Positions 25,900-33,041 of a stretch of DNA of 45,999 bases are shown piece after piece. The notes beneath the pieces are model-generated. The model was not told the origin of the DNA. It saw only the letters and a program-made list of their open reading frames with translations, and searched no databases. Source of the DNA: Acidobacteriota bacterium. GTDB lineage: Bacteria > Acidobacteriota > Vicinamibacteria > Marinacidobacterales > Marinacidobacteraceae. A program made the position numbers and the translations under genes. The first letter of the stretch is position 1; the number at the start of each line of letters is the position of its first letter. The stretch spans positions 1-45,999 of the forward strand of contig JAJEFG010000080.1 in NCBI GenBank assembly GCA_022820545.1, written 5' to 3'.

Positions 25900-27315
25900 A
25901 TGCCCCTCGCCGCGCCCGCCCCGGTCTCGAAAACACCGTCCGCCGAAGGCGACCGGATCGCGGTCGTGATCGGCGGCGGCGAGCCCGCCCGCCAGGCGGC
26001 CCGGTTCCTGACCGAGGCGTCGTGGCGCGTCGAGCGGCTGTCCACTGTCCTGGAGGACGCGGCTGAGCAACTCCTCCGGGACGCCTCGGCGGTGATCGTG
26101 GACGCGACAGCCGCCCCGGAACCGGTGCAGGCAACGATCGAACACCTGCACGGGGTGTGTCCCGAAGCGGCAACGCTCCTGCTCCCCGCGACCGACACAC
26201 CCCGGCCGCAATTTCCCGGACTCGGCTCCGGACGCCCCCGGATGGTGTCCGTTCCGATCCAGCGGGAGACACTGCTGACGTCGCTCGAGGCGGAACTCGG
26301 ATATCGGGGACTTCTGCGTGAGAACCGCGTTCTGCGCCACCAGCTCCGCGCGGCGACCCGCCTCGAGGACTGGGTCGGATGCTCGGACGAGGCTGCGGGG
26401 ATCCGCAGCGCGATCGTCACGACCGCCTTTTCCGATGGCCCGGTCCTGATCGTCGGTGAGTCGGGCAGCGGCCGGCGCCTGGCCGCCGAGCTCGTCCACC
26501 GACTGGGACGACAGTCGTCGCTTCCGTTCCTCGCGCTCCAGGCCGCGAGCCTGGCAACGGGACTGGGCCCCATCCTCGCCAGACTGCGGCGCGGCGGCCG
26601 GGAGTACGCGGCCGACGCACCCGGTTCCCGGCCGGGGAGTCTCTATCTGAGCGGCGCGGAACACTTGCGCCCGAGGGATCAGGCCGCGCTCGAGGACGCC
26701 CTTCGGCGACCGCCGCCGTTTCGGCTCATCGTGTCCGGCACTCCGGACCTCCGCGCGAAGGTGCGGGCCGGCACCTTCTCGACCGCCCTCTTCAACCGCT
26801 TCGAGGCTTCCAGCATCCGGATCCCGCCCCTGCGGGAGCGCCGGGAAGACATCCCGGCCCTCCTCCTGCATTTCCTGCAGCTGGCCTCGGAGACCTCGGG
26901 CGAACCGCCGTTCGGGATCTCCGGCAAGGCGGTCGAGGAATGCGCCGGCTACGACTGGCCGGGAAACACGGCGGAACTCCGCATGTGGGTGGAGCGCGCC
27001 GTGGCCACCGCCCGGGTGTCCCGGTTCTCCGGCCCCGTCTTGCCGGAGACCCTCTGCGCACCACCCGACGGCGGCCCCGCACCCACCCCGGGCGCCGGTT
27101 CCCGACCCCTGAAGGAAGTGATCGCCGGGATCGAGAAGAGACTGATCGAACGGGCGCTCAAGCGGACCGGGGGAAACCAGAAGCGGGCAGCCCGTTTCCT
27201 CCAGATGAACCCCACGACGCTCCACGAAAAGATGAAGCGCCACGGACTCCTGCGCCGTGCCGGCGGAGGTCCCTCCCCGCAAGGAACCGGCGGCCGCCGG
27301 AGCGGGCCCGGCTAG
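25900..27315 (+). CDS. Degenerate NtrC-family regulator lacking GAFTGA and Walker residues
   Basis: 471 residues with the shape of a sigma-54 activator. A divergent receiver-like domain (about 18-130) is followed by an AAA+ region (about 155-385) and a C-terminal Fis-type HTH (RALKRTGGNQKRAARFLQMNPTTLHEKMKRHG at about 418-449). Key residues are missing. Walker A reads GESGSGRR (186-193), with Arg for the Lys. Walker B reads SLYLSGAE (247-254), without the D-E pair. The GAFTGA loop that contacts sigma-54 is absent, replaced by a shortened ATGLGPILARL segment. The arginine-finger region (FNRFEASSIRIPPLRERREDIPALL) and DWPGN remain. It is probably an ATP-independent DNA-binding regulator; the target is unknown. 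It follows pdxT by 94 bp. Confidence 0.8.
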   Translation: MPLAAPAPVSKTPSAEGDRIAVVIGGGEPARQAARFLTEASWRVERLSTVLEDAAEQLLRDASAVIVDATAAPEPVQATIEHLHGVCPEAATLLLPATDTPRPQFPGLGSGRPRMVSVPIQRETLLTSLEAELGYRGLLRENRVLRHQLRAATRLEDWVGCSDEAAGIRSAIVTTAFSDGPVLIVGESGSGRRLAAELVHRLGRQSSLPFLALQAASLATGLGPILARLRRGGREYAADAPGSRPGSLYLSGAEHLRPRDQAALEDALRRPPPFRLIVSGTPDLRAKVRAGTFSTALFNRFEASSIRIPPLRERREDIPALLLHFLQLASETSGEPPFGISGKAVEECAGYDWPGNTAELRMWVERAVATARVSRFSGPVLPETLCAPPDGGPAPTPGAGSRPLKEVIAGIEKRLIERALKRTGGNQKRAARFLQMNPTTLHEKMKRHGLLRRAGGGPSPQGTGGRRSGPG

Positions 27316-27329
27316 CCAGGGCTCAACGG

Positions 27330-27377
27330 AAACAAGAAAAGCGCCCGGGATCCTGCGGAGGCAAGATCCGGGGCGCT
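27330..27377 (-). terminator. Intrinsic terminator of pal
   Basis: The inverted repeat AGCGCCCGGGATC (27340-27352) pairs with GATCCGGGGCGCT (27365-27377), 12 of 13 pairs with a 12-nt loop. Read on the minus strand, the stem is followed by TTTTCTTGTT. It lies in the convergent space between the regulator gene and pal and could also end plus-strand transcripts. Confidence 0.75.
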
Positions 27378-27393
27378 CTCCGGAGCGGGGGTG

Positions 27394-27960
27394 CTACTTC
27401 GCGGTGATCCGGAAGTGGGCGCGACGGTTCCGCTGCCAGCAGTCCTCGTCGCTCTCGGTGCACTGCGGGCGCTCCTTCCCGTAGCTGATCATCTCGAGCC
27501 GGCTGTCCGGAACCCCGAGCGATACGAGGTAGTCGTAGGCGGCGCGAGCCCGGCGCTCACCGAGCGCCTGGTTGTACTCCACGGTGCCGCGCTCGTCGCA
27601 GTGTCCTTCGATCTGGATCGTTGCGGAGACGTAGGGCCGCTGCAGCCAGGCGGAGTTGGCCTGGAGCGCGCTCCGGGAGGCATCCGTCAACTCGGACTCG
27701 TCATACGCGAAGTAGACGTCCGAGAGGTTCTGCTGCAGCTCCATCATGTCCGTGTCCAGATAGATGTCCCGCTCCGTCGGCGGCGGCGGTGGCGGCGGCG
27801 GCGGTGGCGGTGGCGGCGGTGGCGGCGGAGGAGGCGGTGGTGGCGGCTCCTCGGGTGGCGGTGGCGGCGGTGGCGGCGGCGAGGAGCACGCCGCAACAGC
27901 GAACCCGAGAGCAACCGTCGCGAGAGACAGCAACAGCAGGGTGGCGATGGCTTTTCTCAC
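27394..27960 (-). CDS. pal: Peptidoglycan-associated lipoprotein with extreme polyproline linker
   Basis: 188 residues. A lipoprotein signal (LLLLSLATVALGFAVAAC) has its lipobox Cys at residue 25. Then comes a linker of nine Pro, Glu-Glu and 23 consecutive Pro. The OmpA-like domain follows, with DVYFAYDESELTDASRSAL, EGHCDERGTVEYNQALGERRA (the D and R binding diaminopimelate) and SYGKERP. Pal anchors the outer membrane to peptidoglycan with the Tol system. The start is GTG at 27960 with GGAGG 7 bp upstream. No other tol genes are here, although TolB-like propeller repeats occur in the amidohydrolase at 33 kb. The polyproline tract would need EF-P for translation (established knowledge). Confidence 0.93.
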   Translation of the reverse strand: MRKAIATLLLLSLATVALGFAVAACSSPPPPPPPPPEEPPPPPPPPPPPPPPPPPPPPPPPTERDIYLDTDMMELQQNLSDVYFAYDESELTDASRSALQANSAWLQRPYVSATIQIEGHCDERGTVEYNQALGERRARAAYDYLVSLGVPDSRLEMISYGKERPQCTESDEDCWQRNRRAHFRITAK

Positions 27961-27999
27961 AAGGGAACCTCCGGGGGCAGCGAATGAAGAGCCAGTCAG

Positions 28000-28029
28000 A
28001 GGCTAACGGATCGCTCTCACCGAAGTCAA
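28000..28029 (-). promoter_or_regulatory. Candidate promoter of pal
   Basis: The minus strand reads TTGACT, an 18-bp spacer and TAGCCT, upstream of the pal GTG. The -35 is good and the -10 moderate. It falls in the gap after pyrF. Confidence 0.45.
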
Positions 28030-28089
28030 CGACAGACCGGAGGGTTCCGGTGCGGTTGCCGCCTCCTCCGGACGCCGGAGAAACCCCGA

Positions 28090-28842
28090 TCAGCCCCCGG
28101 TTTCCTCGAGGATCCGAAGCGCCGCCGACCGGGGATCCGGGTGCCTCGTGATGGCCCGGCCGACGACGATGTAGTTCGCCCCCCGGCGCGCCGCTTCTCC
28201 GGGGGTGGCGACCCGCCACTGATCGTGCGTGGCCGCCGCCCAACGCGGCCGAACCCCCGGGACGAGAAGCACGAAACCGTCGCCGAAAGCGTCCCGGAGC
28301 GCCTCGGCTTCGGCGGCGGAGGCGACCACGCCCCCGAGCCCGGCGGCCCTGGCGAGACGCGCGAGGTTCAGGACCTGGTCCCGAATGGACACTCCCGGGT
28401 ACACCTCCGCGGCGCTCTCCTGATCGAAGTGGGTCAGGACCGTGACGCCGAGGAGCAGCGGCGGCGCCGGCGTGTCCGACGCGGCCCGGGCCGCCTCTTC
28501 GAGCATCGGCCGTCCCCCGGAGGCATGGACATCGAGAATGCTCGCCCCCAGGGATGCCGAGGCCCTCACCGCGCCAGCCACCGTCGCCGGAATGTCGTGC
28601 CACTTCAGGTCCAGAAAGACGCGTCCCACCGAGGAGAACTCGGAAACGGCGCGCGGGCCCGCCGCCGTGAAGAGCTCCTTGCCCACCTTGTAGAACGAGG
28701 CCGCGCCGGCCAGGGCGTCCCGAAGCCGGAGCGCTTCATCGAGGGACGGGGTATCGACGGCGACCACCAGTTCACCGGCGCCGGGCCCCGCGACCCAACC
28801 GGGGTGCCCCGGCGCCGCCGAGCCGGACCCGGCCGAGCGCAT
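28090..28842 (-). CDS. pyrF: Orotidine 5'-phosphate decarboxylase
   Basis: 250 residues from the ATG at 28842, which comes 2 nt after the pyrD stop. The enzyme makes UMP, the last step of de novo pyrimidine synthesis. VAVDTPSLDEALRL, YKVGKELF, VFLDLKWHDIPATVAGAV (the catalytic D-x-K-x-x-D array) and LLVPGVRP are present, with the phosphate loop GRAIT near the end. This is the group I bacterial type. The N-terminal 20 residues are Gly/Pro-rich. Confidence 0.96.
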   Translation of the reverse strand: MRSAGSGSAAPGHPGWVAGPGAGELVVAVDTPSLDEALRLRDALAGAASFYKVGKELFTAAGPRAVSEFSSVGRVFLDLKWHDIPATVAGAVRASASLGASILDVHASGGRPMLEEAARAASDTPAPPLLLGVTVLTHFDQESAAEVYPGVSIRDQVLNLARLARAAGLGGVVASAAEAEALRDAFGDGFVLLVPGVRPRWAAATHDQWRVATPGEAARRGANYIVVGRAITRHPDPRSAALRILEETGG

Positions 28843-28844
28843 CG

Positions 28845-29789
28845 TCACCCGGCGGTCTCCGGCCGCATCGCCCCGGTGAGGTCCCGCAGCGCGGCGACCT
28901 CGTGCCGGCGGCAGTAGGCGGCGAGCCCGTCGAAGGTGCGCCGCCAGACGCCGGGGTCCACGAAGTTCATGGTGCCGATCTGCACCGCGGCGGCTCCCAC
29001 GAGCAGGAACTCGAGGGCGTCCTCGGCGTTCGCGATGCCGCCCATCCCGATGACCGGAAGCCGGCTTCCCTGGGCGACCTCCCACACCATGCGCACCGCG
29101 ATGGGACGGATCGCCGGGCCGGACAGGCCGCCGACGACGTTCGCGAGGCGCGGCCGGCGCGTCTCCACGTCCACCGCCATCGCGGGGATGGTGTTGATGA
29201 GGGACACCGCGTCGGCGCCCGCCTCCGCGACCCGCCGGGCCATGGCGGCCATGTCGCTCGCACTGGGGCTGAGCTTCGGAATGACCGGAAGCCGCGTGCC
29301 CCGGCGCACCACCTCGGTGGCCCGCGCGGCCATGTCCGGATCGCAGCCGAACTCGATCCCGCCCTCCGCGACGTTCGGGCAGGAGATGTTCACCTCGATG
29401 GCCGACACTCCTTCGGCATGGTCGAGGATCCTCGACAGCTCGCCGTATTCCTCGAGCGAGCTGCCGCAGATGTTCGCGATCACGATCTTCCCGAGGGCCC
29501 GTACGGCCGGGAGTTTCTCGGCCAGGAAACGCCGGATGCCGACCTCCTGAAGGCCGATGGCGTTCAGCATGCCGGACGGGGTCTCCCAGATTCGCGGCGG
29601 CGGGCATCCCTCCCGGGGCTCCAGGTAGAGGCCCTTGACCGAGATCGCGCCGATACAGTCGTAGTCCGCCACCTCCCGATACTCGTCGCCGTAGCCGAAG
29701 GTGCCGCTGGCGGCGATCAGGGGGGTGGGCAGCCGCAGCCCGGCGACTTCCACTCCCATGTCCACGGTCGTGGAGTTCGCTTCAGCCAT
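28845..29789 (-). CDS. pyrD: Dihydroorotate dehydrogenase class 1B, catalytic subunit
   Basis: 314 residues from the ATG at 29789; a TTG 48 bp upstream is also possible. An FMN enzyme oxidising dihydroorotate to orotate. VEVAGLRLPTPLIAASGTFGYGDEY is the class 1B N terminus, ISVKGLYLEPREGC binds FMN, and EVNISCPNVAEGG carries the catalytic Cys. VIPKLSPSASD and GMGGIANAEDALEFLLVGAAAVQIGT follow. Class 1B enzymes pair with PyrK, encoded upstream, to pass electrons to NAD+. A structured 240-bp region separates the two. Confidence 0.96.
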   Translation of the reverse strand: MAEANSTTVDMGVEVAGLRLPTPLIAASGTFGYGDEYREVADYDCIGAISVKGLYLEPREGCPPPRIWETPSGMLNAIGLQEVGIRRFLAEKLPAVRALGKIVIANICGSSLEEYGELSRILDHAEGVSAIEVNISCPNVAEGGIEFGCDPDMAARATEVVRRGTRLPVIPKLSPSASDMAAMARRVAEAGADAVSLINTIPAMAVDVETRRPRLANVVGGLSGPAIRPIAVRMVWEVAQGSRLPVIGMGGIANAEDALEFLLVGAAAVQIGTMNFVDPGVWRRTFDGLAAYCRRHEVAALRDLTGAMRPETAG

Positions 29790-29870
29790 TGGGGAGCGGC
29801 GGCGAGGGTCGCCCACCAGGAACGAGCGACGCGTCAATGCTCGCGGTGCGGAGCCGCCGCCGGGGTGGGG

Positions 29871-29897
29871 TGTGGGGCGGGGTGTCCCCTCCCCACA
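29871..29897. repeat. GC-rich inverted repeat in pyrK-pyrD spacer
   Basis: TGTGGGGCGGGG (29871-29882) pairs with CCCCTCCCCACA (29886-29897), 11 of 12 with a TGT loop. It directly abuts the A/T tract of the adjacent terminator. Confidence 0.5.
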
Positions 29898-29936
29898 AAA
29901 AAGGGTGGAAGGAATCGCCTGGCGATTCCCTCCACC
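29897..29936 (-). terminator. Intrinsic terminator between pyrK and pyrD
   Basis: On the minus strand, GGTGGAGGGAATCGCC pairs with GGCGATTCCTTCCACC (16 positions, one G-U pair, 1-nt nominal loop), followed by C and six T. This is a textbook Rho-independent terminator after pyrK and before pyrD, reading in the operon direction. Confidence 0.75.
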
Positions 29937-30030
29937 ATCCCGTGGGAACAGCGGCCCGCATCCGAACAGTCCGGTAGGTTCGCGCCTTTCGCTCGGCGGG
30001 TCCCATGCGGGCTGCTGTTTCCACGGGATG
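29936..30030. repeat. Long inverted repeat directly after the pyrK stop codon
   Basis: A 26-bp arm (29936-29961, CATCCCGTGGGAACAGC...) is matched by its inverse at 30005-30030, 24 of 26 positions, with a 43-nt loop. In plus-strand RNA both mismatches become G-U pairs; in minus-strand RNA they are A-C. The arm abuts the terminator stem and touches the pyrK stop (30031). Confidence 0.7.
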
Positions 30031-30867
30031 CTAAAGAGGATGGGGGTCGCGGTCCCAGGCGATCGTTTCGGCGTCGAACACGGGCCCCTCGGTGCAACTC
30101 CGCAGGTATTCCGCGGGACCCCCGGACGGGGGCCGCGCCCAGACGACGCAGCCGAGGCAGCAGCCCATCCCGCACCCCATCCGGCGCTCGATCGAGACCT
30201 GGTGGGGGACGCCGGCGGCGGTCGCCAGTTCCGCCACTTTCAGCAGCATCCCCGTCGGCCCGCAGGAGTAGAGAAAAGGCCGGCCCGCGTCCGCCAGCGC
30301 GGCGTCGAGCAGCGCGGTGACGAACCCGTGGTGGCCGGCGCTCCCGTCCTCGCTGGCCACCCGCACGTCCATCCCGAACCGTTCGAACGCCTCCCAGAGG
30401 TAAAGGTCGGGCCGGCGCCTTCCACCGAGCAGCACGATGCCCCGGCGCCCGCTTTCCGCGAGCCGGCGGCAGAAGAGCACGAAAGGCGCGATTCCCACTC
30501 CGCCGGCAACGATCACCGGCGTCAGGTCCGGAGGCGGCGGATCGAACGTCGTCCCCAGCGGACCCAGACTGGACACCTCCGCGCCCACGGGCAGATTCAT
30601 GAGAGCCCGGGTTCCCACCCCGACCTGCTTGACCAGCAGGGTGAAGGCGCCGTCGTCCAGCAGGTCGCAGTAGGAATACGGGCGCCGCAGCAACCCGCCC
30701 CCGCCGACCCGGACCATGGCGAACTGGCCCGGCAGGACTTGCAGGGGCGCCTCGCTCTCGAAACGGAGCAACTGGGCGTCCGGGGAGAGCTGGTCCCGGG
30801 CCACGAGGGTCGCCGCGACGTCCGCCCGGGAGGGACCCGGTCCGCCGACCGCTTCGCTAAGCGTCAC
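30031..30867 (-). CDS. pyrK: Dihydroorotate dehydrogenase B, electron-transfer subunit
   Basis: A 278-residue FAD/[2Fe-2S] protein. The N-terminal ferredoxin-reductase fold has LPGQFAMVRV and LLRRPYSYCD (the FAD-binding RxYS). The NAD domain has VIVAGGVGIAPFVLF and FLYSCGPTGMLLKV. The C-terminal ERRMGCGMGCCLGCVVWA with a later Cys (YLRSC) ligates the cluster. It transfers electrons from PyrD to NAD+. It starts at 30867, overlapping the gspE end by 11 bp, an unusual partner for a pyrimidine gene. Confidence 0.95.
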   Translation of the reverse strand: MTLSEAVGGPGPSRADVAATLVARDQLSPDAQLLRFESEAPLQVLPGQFAMVRVGGGGLLRRPYSYCDLLDDGAFTLLVKQVGVGTRALMNLPVGAEVSSLGPLGTTFDPPPPDLTPVIVAGGVGIAPFVLFCRRLAESGRRGIVLLGGRRRPDLYLWEAFERFGMDVRVASEDGSAGHHGFVTALLDAALADAGRPFLYSCGPTGMLLKVAELATAAGVPHQVSIERRMGCGMGCCLGCVVWARPPSGGPAEYLRSCTEGPVFDAETIAWDRDPHPL

Positions 30868-32464
30868 GGGCGGTCACCCGATCGACTTCGGAGAGGGTAG
30901 TCACCCCGCGCGCCACGAGTTCGAGGGCGTTCCGGCGCAGCGGGACCATCCCCTCCGATTCCGCCTGCGTGCGGATCGCGCCCACTCCTCCGCGCGCCAG
31001 GATGAGCTCCCGGATGGACGCGCTGAGCGGCAGGACTTCGGCCACCACGGTCCGCCCCCGGTACCCCGCTCCGTCGCATTTCCGGCAGCCGCGCGGACGG
31101 AAGACTCGCTCGGCGGGAGCGGGAAGCGCCGAGAGGGCTCCCCGTTCCGCCGCAGCGGGCGGGCCCGGCTCGCGGCACTCGCGACAGAGCACCCGGACGA
31201 GGCGCTGGGCGACGATGCAGTTCAGGGCGGAGACGAAATTGTGAGGGTCGGCCCCCATGTGCAGGAAGCGTCCGACCACGTCGAGGGCGTGGTTGGCGTG
31301 AACCGTGGTGAGGACGAGATGGCCGGTCAGCGCCGCCTGTACCGCGATGGAAGCCGTCTCCGGATCCCGGACTTCCCCCACCATGATGGTGTCCGGGTCA
31401 TGCCGCAGGATGGAGCGCAGACCGCGGGCGAACGTGAGGCCCTTCTTCTCGTTCACCGGAACCTGGGTGACCCCCGCGATCTCGTACTCGACGGGATCCT
31501 CCACGGTCACGATCTTCTCCTCCGGAGTCGCGATCTCGGAGAGGGCTGCGTAGAGGGTCGTGGTCTTTCCGCTTCCGGTGGGACCGGTGGCGAGCAGCAT
31601 CCCGAAGGGCCGGCGGGCGTGCTCGCGGAGAAGCCCCAACTCCCGGCCCGAGAAACCGAGCGCCTCGAGGGAAAGCGCCTCGAAGCGGGTTCCCAGGCTG
31701 CGTTTGTCGAGCACCCGGATCACCACGTCTTCGCCGTGCACGCTGGGCATGACGGAGACCCGGAAATCCACGGTCCGCGGCGTGCGCTCGCCCCCTCCGG
31801 GAAGCACGGCCCGGAACCGTCCGTCCTGCGGGACGCGCCGCTCCGCGACGTCAAGCTCGGCCATCACCTTGAGCCGGGCCACGATGGTCTGGTGGTGGGC
31901 GCGGTCCACCGGCTCCATCGCCGGATACAGAACGCCATCCACGCGGTACTTCAGCACGACTTCCCCGGACTTGGTCTCGATGTGGATGTCGGTGGCGCGC
32001 CGCTCGATGGCATTCAGGAGCAGCGAATCCACGAGCCGGACCACGGGGCTCCCGGTCCGTGAGTCTTCGATCGCGTCGAGCGAGATGACGGGCGGGCCGG
32101 AGTCCCCGTCGCCTCGTCCGAGCCGCTCGATCCGAAGATCCTCGGACGCGCGGTCGAGCAGGAAGCTGGAGTCGGTATTCCGCTCGATGATCGCGTCGAT
32201 CTGCGCCGGATCGCCCACGTGGACGACCACGGGACGGCGGAGCAGCAACTCCAGCCGGTCCACGTCGGACTCGACCACCGGGGGCGCCACGGCGATGGAA
32301 AGGCGCTCGCCGTCCTCCGCCAGCGGAACGAAACGGTGGCGCCGCACCAGCTCCATGGGGACGCTGCGCCAGAGTCCGGGATCGTCCCGATATCCCGAGA
32401 GGTCGGCCGCGGGGTAGAGCGAGGGCGAGGCCCCGGACGCTCGCACGTTCCGGCCGGTACTCAA
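30857..32464 (-). CDS. GspE/PilB-type secretion or pilus assembly ATPase
   Basis: 535 residues. An N-terminal GspE/MshE-N-like domain is followed by the hexameric ATPase, with LLATGPTGSGKTTTLYAAL (Walker A), VEDPVEYE (Asp box), DPDTIMVGEVRDPETASIA (Walker B) and HANHALDVVGRF (His box). A tetracysteine zinc motif (CRECREPG...CRKCDGAGYRGRT) follows. It powers type II secretion or type IV pilus extension. With comEC present, a role in DNA uptake is possible. The start is TTG at 32464, supported by GAGGGA 5 bp upstream. No other gsp or pil genes are nearby; it sits at the head of pyrK instead. Confidence 0.92.
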   Translation of the reverse strand: MSTGRNVRASGASPSLYPAADLSGYRDDPGLWRSVPMELVRRHRFVPLAEDGERLSIAVAPPVVESDVDRLELLLRRPVVVHVGDPAQIDAIIERNTDSSFLLDRASEDLRIERLGRGDGDSGPPVISLDAIEDSRTGSPVVRLVDSLLLNAIERRATDIHIETKSGEVVLKYRVDGVLYPAMEPVDRAHHQTIVARLKVMAELDVAERRVPQDGRFRAVLPGGGERTPRTVDFRVSVMPSVHGEDVVIRVLDKRSLGTRFEALSLEALGFSGRELGLLREHARRPFGMLLATGPTGSGKTTTLYAALSEIATPEEKIVTVEDPVEYEIAGVTQVPVNEKKGLTFARGLRSILRHDPDTIMVGEVRDPETASIAVQAALTGHLVLTTVHANHALDVVGRFLHMGADPHNFVSALNCIVAQRLVRVLCRECREPGPPAAAERGALSALPAPAERVFRPRGCRKCDGAGYRGRTVVAEVLPLSASIRELILARGGVGAIRTQAESEGMVPLRRNALELVARGVTTLSEVDRVTARDA

Positions 32465-32485
32465 TCGATCCCTCGCATTGGCAGT

Positions 32486-32573
32486 CCGCCCGCAGGGCGG
32501 GCGGCGAAGGAATACCGGTTCGGGAGGAACCGGCGCAACCGGAACCCCTGGAGATCTCCGCGCAGAGATCTCC
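32486..32573. repeat. Three tandem hairpins between HU gene and gspE
   Basis: Three perfect stems are present. CCGCCC-GCA-GGGCGG spans 32486-32500, CCGGTTC-GGGAG-GAACCGG spans 32515-32533, and GGAGATCTC-CGCGCA-GAGATCTCC spans 32550-32573. None has a T tract on the minus strand. They fill most of the 144-bp HU-gspE spacer. Confidence 0.6.
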
Positions 32574-32608
32574 GGTCCACTACGGCTGCGGACCCTCGCG
32601 AGGGAAGC

Positions 32609-32884
32609 CTAGTCGCAGCAGTCGGACTGGAAAGGACGAGAGACCTTGCAGCGGACCACGTTGCTGGCAGGGATCTCGATGGCCTCTCCCGTACGGACGT
32701 TGCGGCCCATCCTCGCTTCCCGGTGGGCAACGGAGAACTTGGCGATGCCCGGAAGCACGAAATCGTTGCCGGTCCGCAGTTCCCCAATCGCCAGGTCACG
32801 CAGTCCGTCAAGCACCATACCGACCTCGCGACGACTGATCTCGGCATGATCTGACAGGGCCGTTACGAGTTCCACCTTGGTCAT
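32609..32884 (-). CDS. HU family DNA-binding protein
   Basis: 91 residues from the ATG at 32884 (MTKVELVTALSDHAEISRRE). The beta arm is GIAKFSVAHREARMGRNVRTGEAIEIPASNVVRCKVS. The usual RNPxTG intercalating motif reads GRNVRTG here, with Val for the Pro, which may weaken DNA kinking. The C terminus ends SDCCD. This is the second HU-type gene in the window, and it differs from the canonical one at 17.8 kb. It precedes gspE. Confidence 0.9.
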   Translation of the reverse strand: MTKVELVTALSDHAEISRREVGMVLDGLRDLAIGELRTGNDFVLPGIAKFSVAHREARMGRNVRTGEAIEIPASNVVRCKVSRPFQSDCCD

Positions 32885-32972
32885 TGTTGATCTGGTCCTT
32901 TCTTTGCCCAAGCGGGGTTGGTGCGCCCCACCGCCCGATCGTGAGCGGCCAGGAGCGCGCGACGCGCCGCAG

Positions 32973-32981
32973 AGTATCACA
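32973..32981 (-). promoter_or_regulatory. Extended -10 promoter element for HU gene
   Basis: The minus strand reads TGTGATACT, a TGN-extended -10 (GATACT), about 90 bp before the HU ATG. No clear -35 is seen, as is tolerated for extended -10 promoters. Confidence 0.45.
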
Positions 32982-33041
32982 GGCCCGCGCGCGGATCGCC
33001 CAGAAAAAAACGCTTCTGTCGCGCCCTTTTTCGGCCCTCGG

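Noticed and set aside
27770-27890. Short GGN-rich periodic stretch considered as a CRISPR or tandem repeat array
   Set aside because: It is the coding sequence of the Pal polyproline linker, with no spacers.
29790-29837. TTG start adding 16 residues to PyrD
   Set aside because: The ATG at 29789 matches the usual PyrD class 1B start, although neither has a clear ribosome binding site.
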